Origin: Streptomyces sp. T12
GTDB taxonomy: Bacteria; Actinomycetota; Actinomycetes; Streptomycetales; Streptomycetaceae
DNA: 64,000 bases
Reading direction: 5' to 3'
Assembly (NCBI RefSeq): GCF_028736035.1
Contig: NZ_CP117866.1
Coordinates: 4,526,001-4,590,000 of the forward strand
How positions within the stretch are numbered: the stretch's first letter is position 1; each line of letters opens with the position of its first letter. Both the position numbers and the translations under genes were made by a program. Under the pieces are notes generated by a model. The model searched no databases and was not told the DNA's origin. It was given only the letters and a program-made list of their open reading frames with translations. This document shows, in pieces, positions 44,426-51,949 of the stretch.

Positions 44426-45223
44426 TCAGGGTTTGCGGCCCACCCCGCAGTACGCGTCCACCGCAGCCGTCGCGATGTCCGCCGGGCCGTGGGCGTCGGG
44501 GCGCCACTCGGGCACCTGGACCACGCCCGGATCCACCAGGTCGAGGCCGTCGAAGAAGCCGGCGATCTCGCCGATGCTGCGGACGTGGTATGGCACCGCG
44601 CCGCTCGCGTTGTACGCCGCCGACGCGGCGATCATGCCCTCGCTCGTGGCCGTGCTGTCGCTGATCACCAGGTGACTGCCCGAGGGGAGACCGGCCAGCA
44701 GGCGGCGTACCAGGTCGCGGGCCTGGTCGTAGTCGGCGACGTGGCCGAGGGTGTTGAGGATCATCAGGGCGACCGGGCGGGAGAGGTCGAGCGTGCCCGC
44801 GGCGGCCTCCAGGACGGCCTCGGGGGCGTACAGGTCGGCGTCCACGAACGTCGTCCTGCCCTCGGGGGTGCTCGTGAGCAGGGCGTTTGCGTGTGCCAGC
44901 ACGATGGGGTCGTTGTCCACGTACACGATCCGGGCGTCCGGGGCCACGCGCTGGGCCACCTCGTGCGTGTTGTCGGCGGTCGGCAGGCCGGTGCCGACGT
45001 CCAGGAACTGCCGTATGCCCGCCTCGCCGGCCAGGTGGCGTACGGCCCGGCCCAGGAACCGGCGACTCGACACGGCCACATCGACCAGGCCCGGGAAGAT
45101 CTCCTTGATCTCGTCCCCGATCTGCCGGTCGACCTCGTAGTGGTCCTTGCCGCCGACGAAGTAGTTCCAGAAGCGGGCCGAGTGCGGCTTGGAGGTGTCG
45201 ATCCGGGAGTGGGGGTCGGGCAC
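44426..45223 (-). CDS. SAM-dependent methyltransferase, DUF574/Methyltransf_19 family
   Basis: 265 residues. Family hallmarks are SARFWNYFVGGKDHYEVDR near the start, the SAM-binding FLDVGTGLPTADNTHEVAQ, RIVYVDNDPIVLAHANALL and the late GLDLVDPGVV. This group is very abundant in streptomycetes and its substrates are mostly unknown. It is monocistronic here. Confidence 0.92.
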   Translation of the reverse strand: MPDPHSRIDTSKPHSARFWNYFVGGKDHYEVDRQIGDEIKEIFPGLVDVAVSSRRFLGRAVRHLAGEAGIRQFLDVGTGLPTADNTHEVAQRVAPDARIVYVDNDPIVLAHANALLTSTPEGRTTFVDADLYAPEAVLEAAAGTLDLSRPVALMILNTLGHVADYDQARDLVRRLLAGLPSGSHLVISDSTATSEGMIAASAAYNASGAVPYHVRSIGEIAGFFDGLDLVDPGVVQVPEWRPDAHGPADIATAAVDAYCGVGRKP

Positions 45224-45389
45224 GGTGAACTCCTGGGGTCGGGGCGGATGGCGCGGACGGTGCGGATGGCGCGGACGGTGCCGGTGATCAAAACAGCAAC
45301 CAACCTAAGCCCAACTCCCCCTGACCGACGCCGAGTTGGCGCGGAAACACCTCACGCACCGTGAGGTTTTGGCCATCCGCCGGTGACCG

Positions 45390-46580
45390 TCACTGGTCCA
45401 AGACCACCAGCCCGCCCTCCTCCGCGTGGCGCAGGCTCGCCACCGTCAGCGCCAGGGTCACCGCGAGGGACGCCACGGCCATCACCGTCATCGCCGTCGC
45501 CGGAGACGTCAGTTGGGCCACGGACCCCGCCAGCGCCGCGCTCACTCCCTGCATCGTGAGCATCCCGGAGCCGTGCAACCCCAGGGCGTGGCCGCTGAGT
45601 TCGTCCGGGGTCAGGGCCATCAGGCGCTCCTGCTGGACGAGACTCGCGCCGAAGCCGATCGAGGCCACGGCAACGGCGACGGCCGCCCAGGGCAACGTCG
45701 GGCGCAGTGCGAAGAACAGGTACGGCAGGGCCAGGAGCACCAGCAGGGGGATGCCGAGGTGCGGGCGCAGCCGGGGCGGCACCAGGCGGCCCACCGTCAC
45801 GTCGCCGACGAACATCCCCAGCGCCGCGCAGGCGAACAACGTGCCCGCGGCGTCGGGGGCGTAGGAGACGTAGAGGGACTCACAGCCGACGACGAGGCCG
45901 TTGGGGATCCACAGGGCGAGGTAGACGTGGCGGCGGGGGCGGGAGGACCACAGCAGGGCGTTGCTGCGCCAGGTCGCCGCGACCGACGGGCGGCCCTGGG
46001 CGCGGGGCGGGCGCGGGGTCAGGCCGAGCCGGAGGACGGCGGCCGCCACGACGTACAGCGCCGCCGACAACAGCAGCGACAGGCGTGGCGACAGCACCGC
46101 CACCAGCAGACCGCCCGTCGCGTATCCGACGATCTGGGCGATCCCGGCCATCATGTTGAAGACCGAACGCCCCAGCATGAAGCCGTCCTTGGAGAGGATC
46201 TCGTTCACCAGCCCCCAGCGGACTCCCCCGCCCAGCGACGCGACCAGGCCCTGGCCGAGAATCACGGCGAAGACCGCCCAGAGGGGAAATGCGGGCAGCG
46301 CGAGGACGGCCGTGGCGGCGGCGAAGACGAGCGAGATGCCGGTCAGCGCGGACCGCGGGCGCAGCCGGTCGGCACCGGACAGCAGGAAGGTCGCCCCGAG
46401 CATCTGCGCCAGCGACGGACCGAACATGCTCACCGCCGACAGCAGCGGCGATTGCGTCGCCCGGAACACCAGCGTGCCGAGGGCCAGGCCGCTGATCGTC
46501 TGGGCCAGGACGTTGGCGGAGGAGGCGAGGAAGAGAGGCGTGAACTCCGGGGTGCGGAAGAGCTGTCGATAGCTGCGCAT
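45390..46580 (-). CDS. MFS transporter
   Basis: 396 residues with about 12 membrane segments. The amphipathic start (SYRQLFRTPEFTPLFLASSA) is typical of actinobacterial MFS exporters. The divergent gene at 46676 encodes a likely ArsR-like repressor, and an inverted repeat lies between them, so regulated efflux is a fair guess. Substrate unknown. Confidence 0.9.
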   Translation of the reverse strand: MRSYRQLFRTPEFTPLFLASSANVLAQTISGLALGTLVFRATQSPLLSAVSMFGPSLAQMLGATFLLSGADRLRPRSALTGISLVFAAATAVLALPAFPLWAVFAVILGQGLVASLGGGVRWGLVNEILSKDGFMLGRSVFNMMAGIAQIVGYATGGLLVAVLSPRLSLLLSAALYVVAAAVLRLGLTPRPPRAQGRPSVAATWRSNALLWSSRPRRHVYLALWIPNGLVVGCESLYVSYAPDAAGTLFACAALGMFVGDVTVGRLVPPRLRPHLGIPLLVLLALPYLFFALRPTLPWAAVAVAVASIGFGASLVQQERLMALTPDELSGHALGLHGSGMLTMQGVSAALAGSVAQLTSPATAMTVMAVASLAVTLALTVASLRHAEEGGLVVLDQ

Positions 46581-46618
46581 GGGCGGAGTCTGAGAGGGCC
46601 GGCGACAGGTCGTTATTG

Positions 46619-46636
46619 TTTCGCGCGGGTGCGAAA
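46619..46636. promoter_or_regulatory. TTTCGC-N6-GCGAAA inverted repeat
   Basis: Perfect 6-bp arms at 46619-46624 and 46631-46636, between the divergent MFS and winged-helix regulator genes, 40 bases from each start. Confidence 0.55.
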
Positions 46637-46675
46637 GGTCGGCGTGGACCGGGAGGCGGGGGGGGGCGGGGCGGC

Positions 46676-47668
46676 ATGGGCTGGTGGCAGATCAACGCCG
46701 ACACGCTCGCCGGCAGCCGTTTCGTCCTCTCCCCGCTCGCCGAGACCTTCGCCGCGCTGAAGCTGCTGCACCTGGGGAGCGCCGCCCACCCCGGCGAGCG
46801 CGCCTGGCTGGACGCGCACCGTCCCGCCTACCGGGCCCGCCTGGCCGCCGACCCGGTCACCGCGCACCTCGTCCACGCCGGGCTCGGCAAGGACTGGATC
46901 GCCGACTTCCTCACCCCGACCCCGAGGGACCGCGAGCCCTTCGAGGAGGGCGTGGCACGGGTGCGCGCGGCCGACCCCGGCCAGGCCCGGACCCACCTCA
47001 CCGTCGCCCTCGCCGGCCCCCTCCCCGCCGTACTGGACCGGGACGACCTGCCCGCACGCGCCGCCGCGCTCCTCGCATACGTCTGGACCGAGGCCGTACG
47101 TCCGGACTGGGACCGGCGTCGGCGCGTCCTGGAGGCCGATGTGGTGGCGCGGACCGCGCAGGTGAGCCGGGGCGGCTGGGCGGCCGTACTGGACTCGCTG
47201 CGGCCCGGGCGGACGCGCTGGCTCGGCGACAACCGGCTCCAGGTGAATCTGCACGAGTACCCGCCCCGCGAGATCTCCGGCGCCGAACTCGTCTTCGTAC
47301 CGGTCACGCCGAAGGGCGGCTGGGTCTCCTGGGAGGAGCCCGACCGGTACGCCGTCATCTACCCGTGCGCGGGCGCCCTCGCCGACCCCGGCGCCCGGAC
47401 GGTCCCCGCGAGCCTCGGCGCCCTGCTCGGGCCCGCGCGCGCCGCCGTGCTCGTACTCCTCGACTCCCCTGTGAGCACGACCCAGCTGGTCGCCGTGACC
47501 GGGCAGGGGCTGGGCTCGGTCGGGCGGCATCTGCGGGTGCTGCTGGACGCGGGGCTGGTGGAGCGGCGGCGGGCGGGGCGGTCGGTGCTGTATTCGCGTA
47601 CGGCGGCCGGGGAGGTGCTCGTGAAGGCGGCGGGGCCGGGCCACAGGCCCGGCACCTACCGGAGCTAG
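46676..47668 (+). CDS. ArsR-like winged-helix regulator (DUF5937-type)
   Basis: About 330 residues from ATG 46676. The long N-terminal region starts FVLSPLAETFAALKLLH, typical of DUF5937-type regulators. The C-terminal ~85 residues form an ArsR-like winged helix (SPVSTTQLVAVTGQGLGSVGRHLRVLLDAG, RAGRSVLYSRT). It is divergent from the MFS gene and probably represses it through the inverted repeat at 46619-46636. Confidence 0.85.
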   Translation: MGWWQINADTLAGSRFVLSPLAETFAALKLLHLGSAAHPGERAWLDAHRPAYRARLAADPVTAHLVHAGLGKDWIADFLTPTPRDREPFEEGVARVRAADPGQARTHLTVALAGPLPAVLDRDDLPARAAALLAYVWTEAVRPDWDRRRRVLEADVVARTAQVSRGGWAAVLDSLRPGRTRWLGDNRLQVNLHEYPPREISGAELVFVPVTPKGGWVSWEEPDRYAVIYPCAGALADPGARTVPASLGALLGPARAAVLVLLDSPVSTTQLVAVTGQGLGSVGRHLRVLLDAGLVERRRAGRSVLYSRTAAGEVLVKAAGPGHRPGTYRS

Positions 47669-47677
47669 CATCCGCCT

Positions 47678-48181
47678 ATGACTGCTGACACCAACGCATC
47701 CCCCCTCGACGTCGAGATCGGCGCCCTCCAGGGCGGCTCCGCGGACCTCTCCCAGTACGCCGGCAAGGCCGTGCTCGTCGTGAACGTGGCCTCCAAGTGC
47801 GGCCTGACCCCGCAGTACACGGGCCTGGAGAAGCTCCAGGAGCAGTACGCGGAGCGTGGCTTCACCGTGCTCGGCGTGCCCTGCAACCAGTTCCTCGGCC
47901 AGGAGCCCGGCAGCGCCGGGGAGATCGCCGAGTTCTGCTCGGCGACGTACGGCGTGACCTTCCCGATGACCGAGAAGGTCGAGGTGAACGGCGAGGGCCG
48001 GCACCCGCTCTACGACCGCCTGGCCGGCTTCGCGGACGCCGAGGGGCACAGCGGGGACATCCGCTGGAACTTCGAGAAGTTCCTGATCGGCCGGGACGGC
48101 AAGGTCGTCGCCCGCTTCTCGCCGCAGACCGAGCCGGAGGCCGCGGAGATCGTGGCGGCGCTGGAGGGCGCGCTCGCCTAG
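47678..48181 (+). CDS. glutathione-peroxidase-family thiol peroxidase
   Basis: 167 residues. The peroxidatic cysteine is C41 in VNVASKCGLTPQY. GVPCNQFLGQEPG holds the family Gln, and IRWNFEKFLI holds the Trp-Asn pair. It reduces peroxides, in actinobacteria most likely with thioredoxin or mycothiol-linked partners rather than glutathione. It starts 10 bases after the upstream regulator gene stop, so the two may be co-transcribed. Confidence 0.94.
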   Translation: MTADTNASPLDVEIGALQGGSADLSQYAGKAVLVVNVASKCGLTPQYTGLEKLQEQYAERGFTVLGVPCNQFLGQEPGSAGEIAEFCSATYGVTFPMTEKVEVNGEGRHPLYDRLAGFADAEGHSGDIRWNFEKFLIGRDGKVVARFSPQTEPEAAEIVAALEGALA

Positions 48182-48264
48182 CCGGTGTTGACCTTGCCCC
48201 TGGGGCAGGGCGGAGCGTCCTTCGCACCGGGCCAAAGAGCCGCCCGGTGACGGAGGATGAGGCC

Positions 48265-49116
48265 GTGGACGACGAACTGCTCACCATCGGCGCGTTCGCC
48301 GCGCGGGCCAGGCTGTCGGCCAAGGCACTGCGCCTGTACGACCGCCTCGGACTGCTGCCACCCGCGCACGTCGACGAGGTCAGCGGCTACCGCTACTACC
48401 GCGTCGGCCAGGTCGAGCGCGCCCGTCTGGTGGCGCTCCTGCGCCAGCTCGACATGCCGCTCGCGCGGGTCGCGGAGGTCGTCGAGGCACCGGACGGGGC
48501 CGCGGCGGCAGACCGGCTCACCGCCTACTGGGCGGACGTCGAGGCGCGGGTGGCCGGGCAGCGGACGCTCGCCGAGTACCTCCGTGGACGACTGTCGGGG
48601 AGGAGCTCCGAGATGTACGGGAAGTTCGTGGTCGAGACGGTGGACGTGCCCGAACAGGTGGTGATCAGCGAGGCCCGGCACATCCTGGCGGGTGAGCTGC
48701 CGACCTGGATCGGCGCGTCGCTGGGCCGGCTGGAGGAGGGCGCGCGGGAGTGCGGCGGAAGCACGGCGGCGCCGTTCGTCGTCTACCACTCCGAGGTGTC
48801 CATGGAGAGCGACGGGCCGGCCGAGTCGTGCGTGCCGGTGGCCGACGAGGCGGCGGCGCGGGCGTGGGTCGAGAAGCAGGGCCGGGCGCGGGAGACGAAG
48901 GTACGGGTGGAGCCGGCCCAGCGGCTGGCCTACGCCCGGATCACCAAGGCGCAGGTGGCCCATCCGCAGATCCTGGCGGCCTTCGAGGCGGTGGAGGAGT
49001 GGATCGCCCGGGAGGGCCTCGAACAGGCGGGCCCGTGCCGGGAGGTGTACTTCGCGGACTGGGACGCGGCGGGGGCTCAGGACCCGGTGTGTGATGTGGC
49101 GTTCCCGGTGAGGTGA
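48265..49116 (+). CDS. MerR-family regulator with GyrI-like effector domain
   Basis: About 283 residues from GTG 48265, which has GGAGG eight or so bases upstream. The MerR helix-turn-helix is LLTIGAFAARARLSAKALRLYDRLGLL and YRYYRVGQVERARLVALLRQ, followed by a helix (residues 80-110). The C-terminal ~150 residues form a GyrI/AraC-effector-like ligand pocket (PFVVYHSEVSMESDG, REVYFADWD). It resembles BmrR/TipA-type multidrug sensors. No efflux gene is immediately adjacent. Confidence 0.9.
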   Translation: MDDELLTIGAFAARARLSAKALRLYDRLGLLPPAHVDEVSGYRYYRVGQVERARLVALLRQLDMPLARVAEVVEAPDGAAAADRLTAYWADVEARVAGQRTLAEYLRGRLSGRSSEMYGKFVVETVDVPEQVVISEARHILAGELPTWIGASLGRLEEGARECGGSTAAPFVVYHSEVSMESDGPAESCVPVADEAAARAWVEKQGRARETKVRVEPAQRLAYARITKAQVAHPQILAAFEAVEEWIAREGLEQAGPCREVYFADWDAAGAQDPVCDVAFPVR

Positions 49117-49130
49117 TCCGGGGCACGGCC

Positions 49131-49171
49131 GAGCCCTCTCGGCAAGGACGGCGGGCTGGTCGAGAGGGCTC
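49131..49171. terminator. hairpin after merR-family gene
   Basis: GAGCCCTCTCG (49131-49141) and CGAGAGGGCTC (49161-49171), perfect 11-bp arms with a 19-base loop, 15 bases after the stop. Confidence 0.65.
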
Positions 49172-49240
49172 TTCCTGTGGTGCTTGTGCAGTTGTTGATC
49201 GTGCGGTGGGTCGAGGGTGAGGATCAGACAGCCTCGCCCC

Positions 49241-49432
49241 TCACGCCTTGACCGACGCCACGAAGGTGTTCCACGCGTTAGCGGGGAACGCCAGGACCGG
49301 GCCCTCGGGAACTTTGGAGTCCCGTACCGCCATGGCCGCTGTGACCGGCGACTTGACCTCGACGCACGCGCCGTTCCCGGTGGAATACGAGGACTTGGTC
49401 CACGTGTCCGTGGCACCCTGACGAATTGCCAT
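49241..49432 (-). CDS. DUF397-domain protein
   Basis: 63 residues covering a complete DUF397 domain: WTKSSYSTGNGACVEVKS, AVRDSKVPEGPVLAF and AWNTFVASV. DUF397 genes typically accompany XRE/DUF5753 regulators, as here with the gene 260 bases upstream on the same strand; the pair behaves like a toxin-antitoxin or anti-sigma-like module in streptomycetes. Confidence 0.93.
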   Translation of the reverse strand: MAIRQGATDTWTKSSYSTGNGACVEVKSPVTAAMAVRDSKVPEGPVLAFPANAWNTFVASVKA

Positions 49433-49695
49433 GTTTGCTCCGAATTGCCAGATGTTGAGTTGCTGTCACCGCGCTGCACGTCCGGACGCAACCGGACCCC
49501 GCAATGCGATTCACGCCAACCTTGTTGCTCGGTGGCGTGATCGACGCTACTAGCCAACATCGGCTTACGAAGCGACTATTCACTCGACTGGATGGCATAT
49601 TCCAGTGGAGCCTTCCATCCCGGCCAGGAGACGGTGTACCGTACCGCGCCCCTCCGGTCGGGATGGTCCCCCGCACGGGTGATCGGCGCCGATGA

Positions 49696-50553
49696 TCAGC
49701 GCGCGTAGTCCTTCGCGATGTCCGCGATGAACTGGCGGGACTGGTCCACGTTCAGGGCCTGCGCCCGCAGGTGTTCGTACATCACGCTGTACTTCTGGAC
49801 GTCGTTCGCCTTCTCCAGATAGAGGTCGCTGGTGACGCCCTCGATGTAGACGACGCTGGAGTCGGCCGCGTCCGGGAACTCGAGGATCGCGTACTGACCG
49901 TTGAGGCCCGGGTGCGCTCCCATGTCGAAGGGGATCACCTGCACGGTGACGTGCGGCAGTTGGGACTGCTCGACGAGTTGTTCCAACTGGTCCCGCATGA
50001 GGGAGCGGTTGCCGACGACCCGGCGCAGGGCGGCCTCGTCCAGGACCGTCCACAGGCGCAGCGGGTTCTCCTCGGTGGAGATTCGTTCCTGTCGGCGCAT
50101 ACGCACCTGGACCCGTTTCTCGACCTCGGCGGGCGGTGTCTCCGGCAGCGCCCCGGCGATCAGGGCCTCCGCGTACTGCTTGGTCTGCAACAGCCCGGGG
50201 ACGACCTGCGGGTCGTACACGCGCAGACTCGCGGCATCCGTCTCCAGCCCGATGTAGACGCTGTACGGAATGTCGCCGAACGAATGCCACCACCCTTGCT
50301 GCCGCGAATCCTTGGCCATCTGCATCAGCGAATCGACGATGCGGTGGTCCTCCACCTCGTAGACCCCGCACAGATCGCGGACGTCGCGCTGGCTGATGCT
50401 GCGCCGCCCGTTCTCCAGCCGGCTGATCTTCGACTGCGACACCAACAGCCGCTCGGCCACTTCTTCGGCCGTCATGCCCTTGAGCTCTCGGAGCCGGCGC
50501 AACTCCTGGCCCAGCCGGCGTCGCCTGACGGTGGGATTGACATTGGACGCCAC
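49696..50553 (-). CDS. XRE-family regulator with DUF5753 domain
   Basis: About 285 residues from GTG 50553, chosen because GGAGGTG lies nine bases upstream (50592 is an in-frame alternative). The N-terminal Cro/C1 helix-turn-helix is GMTAEEVAERLLVSQSKISRLE. The DUF5753 domain follows with VVPGLLQTKQYAEAL, LRLWTVLDEAALRR, QVIPFDMGAHPG and YIEGVTSDLYLEK. It pairs with the downstream DUF397 gene; homologues act in development and antibiotic regulation. Confidence 0.93.
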   Translation of the reverse strand: MASNVNPTVRRRRLGQELRRLRELKGMTAEEVAERLLVSQSKISRLENGRRSISQRDVRDLCGVYEVEDHRIVDSLMQMAKDSRQQGWWHSFGDIPYSVYIGLETDAASLRVYDPQVVPGLLQTKQYAEALIAGALPETPPAEVEKRVQVRMRRQERISTEENPLRLWTVLDEAALRRVVGNRSLMRDQLEQLVEQSQLPHVTVQVIPFDMGAHPGLNGQYAILEFPDAADSSVVYIEGVTSDLYLEKANDVQKYSVMYEHLRAQALNVDQSRQFIADIAKDYAR

Positions 50554-50940
50554 GGGACGTGCACCTCCGGCTGCGTGACTGCTGATTGCCACTTTGCGTA
50601 TCTGCTGCTGAGCAGACTGCCACCAAGGTGCTTACTACCGCTGGGAAACGGTGGATATGCGCTGGATACACGCCAGTTCGGGGACACCCCCGGCAAATAC
50701 GGCCGCGCGGGGCGGCGGGACCGTGTCGTCGTCCGGACGTACGGTCCCGTCGCCCCGCGCGGACCAGCGGCTCCCGTACCGGGTCTTGGGGACTGCGGTG
50801 CGGCGCTGCACGTGGCGTGCGTATGAAGCTCGTGGAGCTGTTGGCGCTTGTGGAACTTGCGGAGCGTGTCGAGCGTTTCGAGCGTGTGGATCAAGCGGTG
50901 CGTGCGGTGGACCGGTTGGTGCGGGTCGTGGGACTGCGGC
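50554..50940. other. spacer with short GAGCGTGTc repeats
   Basis: No firm gene. Around 50850-50900 GAGCGTGT/GAGCGTTT units repeat. A plus-strand frame from ATG 50823 (MKLVELLALVELAERVERFE) would encode a coiled coil but runs antisense into the GPP34 gene. Confidence 0.35.
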
Positions 50941-51696
50941 TCAGTGAGCCACGACGCGCGCCATGGATCCGCGGCGCGGTTGCACCGGAACGCCACGGGC
51001 GGGTTCCGCTGCGGCCCTGCCTCCGGGGGCGGCCTGACGGCCGGCCGGGGCCGGGCTGCGACGCGGCTGGGCCGCCGCGCCGTTCTGGACGTCCATCACG
51101 GCGTGCGCGACGAGACCGCCCATGGGGTCGTGCCTGATCAGATCCCGCAGCCGAGAACGAGAGGATCGCCCCTCGTTCCCCGGATACAGGTGCTTGCCGA
51201 GGCCGACCGCGTGTGCCAGAGCGGCGAGCGCCGCGGTCCGCGGGTCCGGCGGTACGCCGGTGCGGATCGCCGAATCCAGCCGGGCCCTGATCTCCCGGCT
51301 GATCTCGTTGTCCGTCGCCTGGTAGCGAGTCGTCGGCAATACCCCGCACATCTGACCGGCCACGGCATGCACCATGCCGCACCGCTCCAGATGCGAGAGA
51401 TAGGTCTGGCGGAGCCCCAAGCGTGGCCCGCCAATCCAGTGGACGGCACGCACGGGAGCGCCACGCCTTCGCAGCAACTCCAATGCGCAGTCCAATGTTG
51501 GATCTCCAGTCGGCCGTGGTGCCACCACGGCGATACGATCCCCGTCTGGGGCTATCCGTCCGGCCAGCGCCAGCTCCACTAGCTGTGCTCCGGCCAGACC
51601 GAGGTCGAGCGACTGCGGCTGTGCGGTGGTACCCGTGGCCGGGTCCAACGCCAGCAGCAAAAGCTCCTCCGGAATTGTTCTGCGGCTCCTGCCCAT
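50941..51696 (-). CDS. GPP34/GOLPH3-family protein
   Basis: 251 residues. GPP34 features include EELLLLALDPATG at the start, LGLAGAQLVELALAGRI, and SHLERCGMVHAV. Eukaryotic GOLPH3 binds PI4P and glycosyltransferases; bacterial members are common in actinobacteria with unknown roles. The last ~45 residues are Arg/Pro/Ala-rich and unconserved. Confidence 0.88.
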   Translation of the reverse strand: MGRSRRTIPEELLLLALDPATGTTAQPQSLDLGLAGAQLVELALAGRIAPDGDRIAVVAPRPTGDPTLDCALELLRRRGAPVRAVHWIGGPRLGLRQTYLSHLERCGMVHAVAGQMCGVLPTTRYQATDNEISREIRARLDSAIRTGVPPDPRTAALAALAHAVGLGKHLYPGNEGRSSRSRLRDLIRHDPMGGLVAHAVMDVQNGAAAQPRRSPAPAGRQAAPGGRAAAEPARGVPVQPRRGSMARVVAH

Positions 51697-51949
51697 CCAT
51701 GCCTCCCCGCGTGGATGAAAGACAGGGTGACCCCTCTCACATTCATCTGTCGAGGGTGCGTGACCGGTTCGTGAGGGAACCGGCAGGTATGTCGTTCTCG
51801 TCTACCGCAGAAGTAGAGGGCCGCACACAGGACACTGGTACATGGTTCGGGCAGCGGCACGGGGGGTCGTGCGGGCGCGGTGTCCGGGCGACGACTCACG
51901 GTTCGGCAGACGCACGGAGGGCGTGCGGCGGCACATGGAGGAGGCATCG

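Noticed and set aside
47678..49116. single fused 439-residue peroxidase-regulator protein
   Set aside because: The in-frame stretch before 48265 is antisense-like and nonconserved; the peroxidase lies in a different frame and stops at 48181.
49241..50553. phage or prophage repressor region
   Set aside because: The XRE/DUF5753 plus DUF397 pair is a standard streptomycete module, and no phage genes are nearby.
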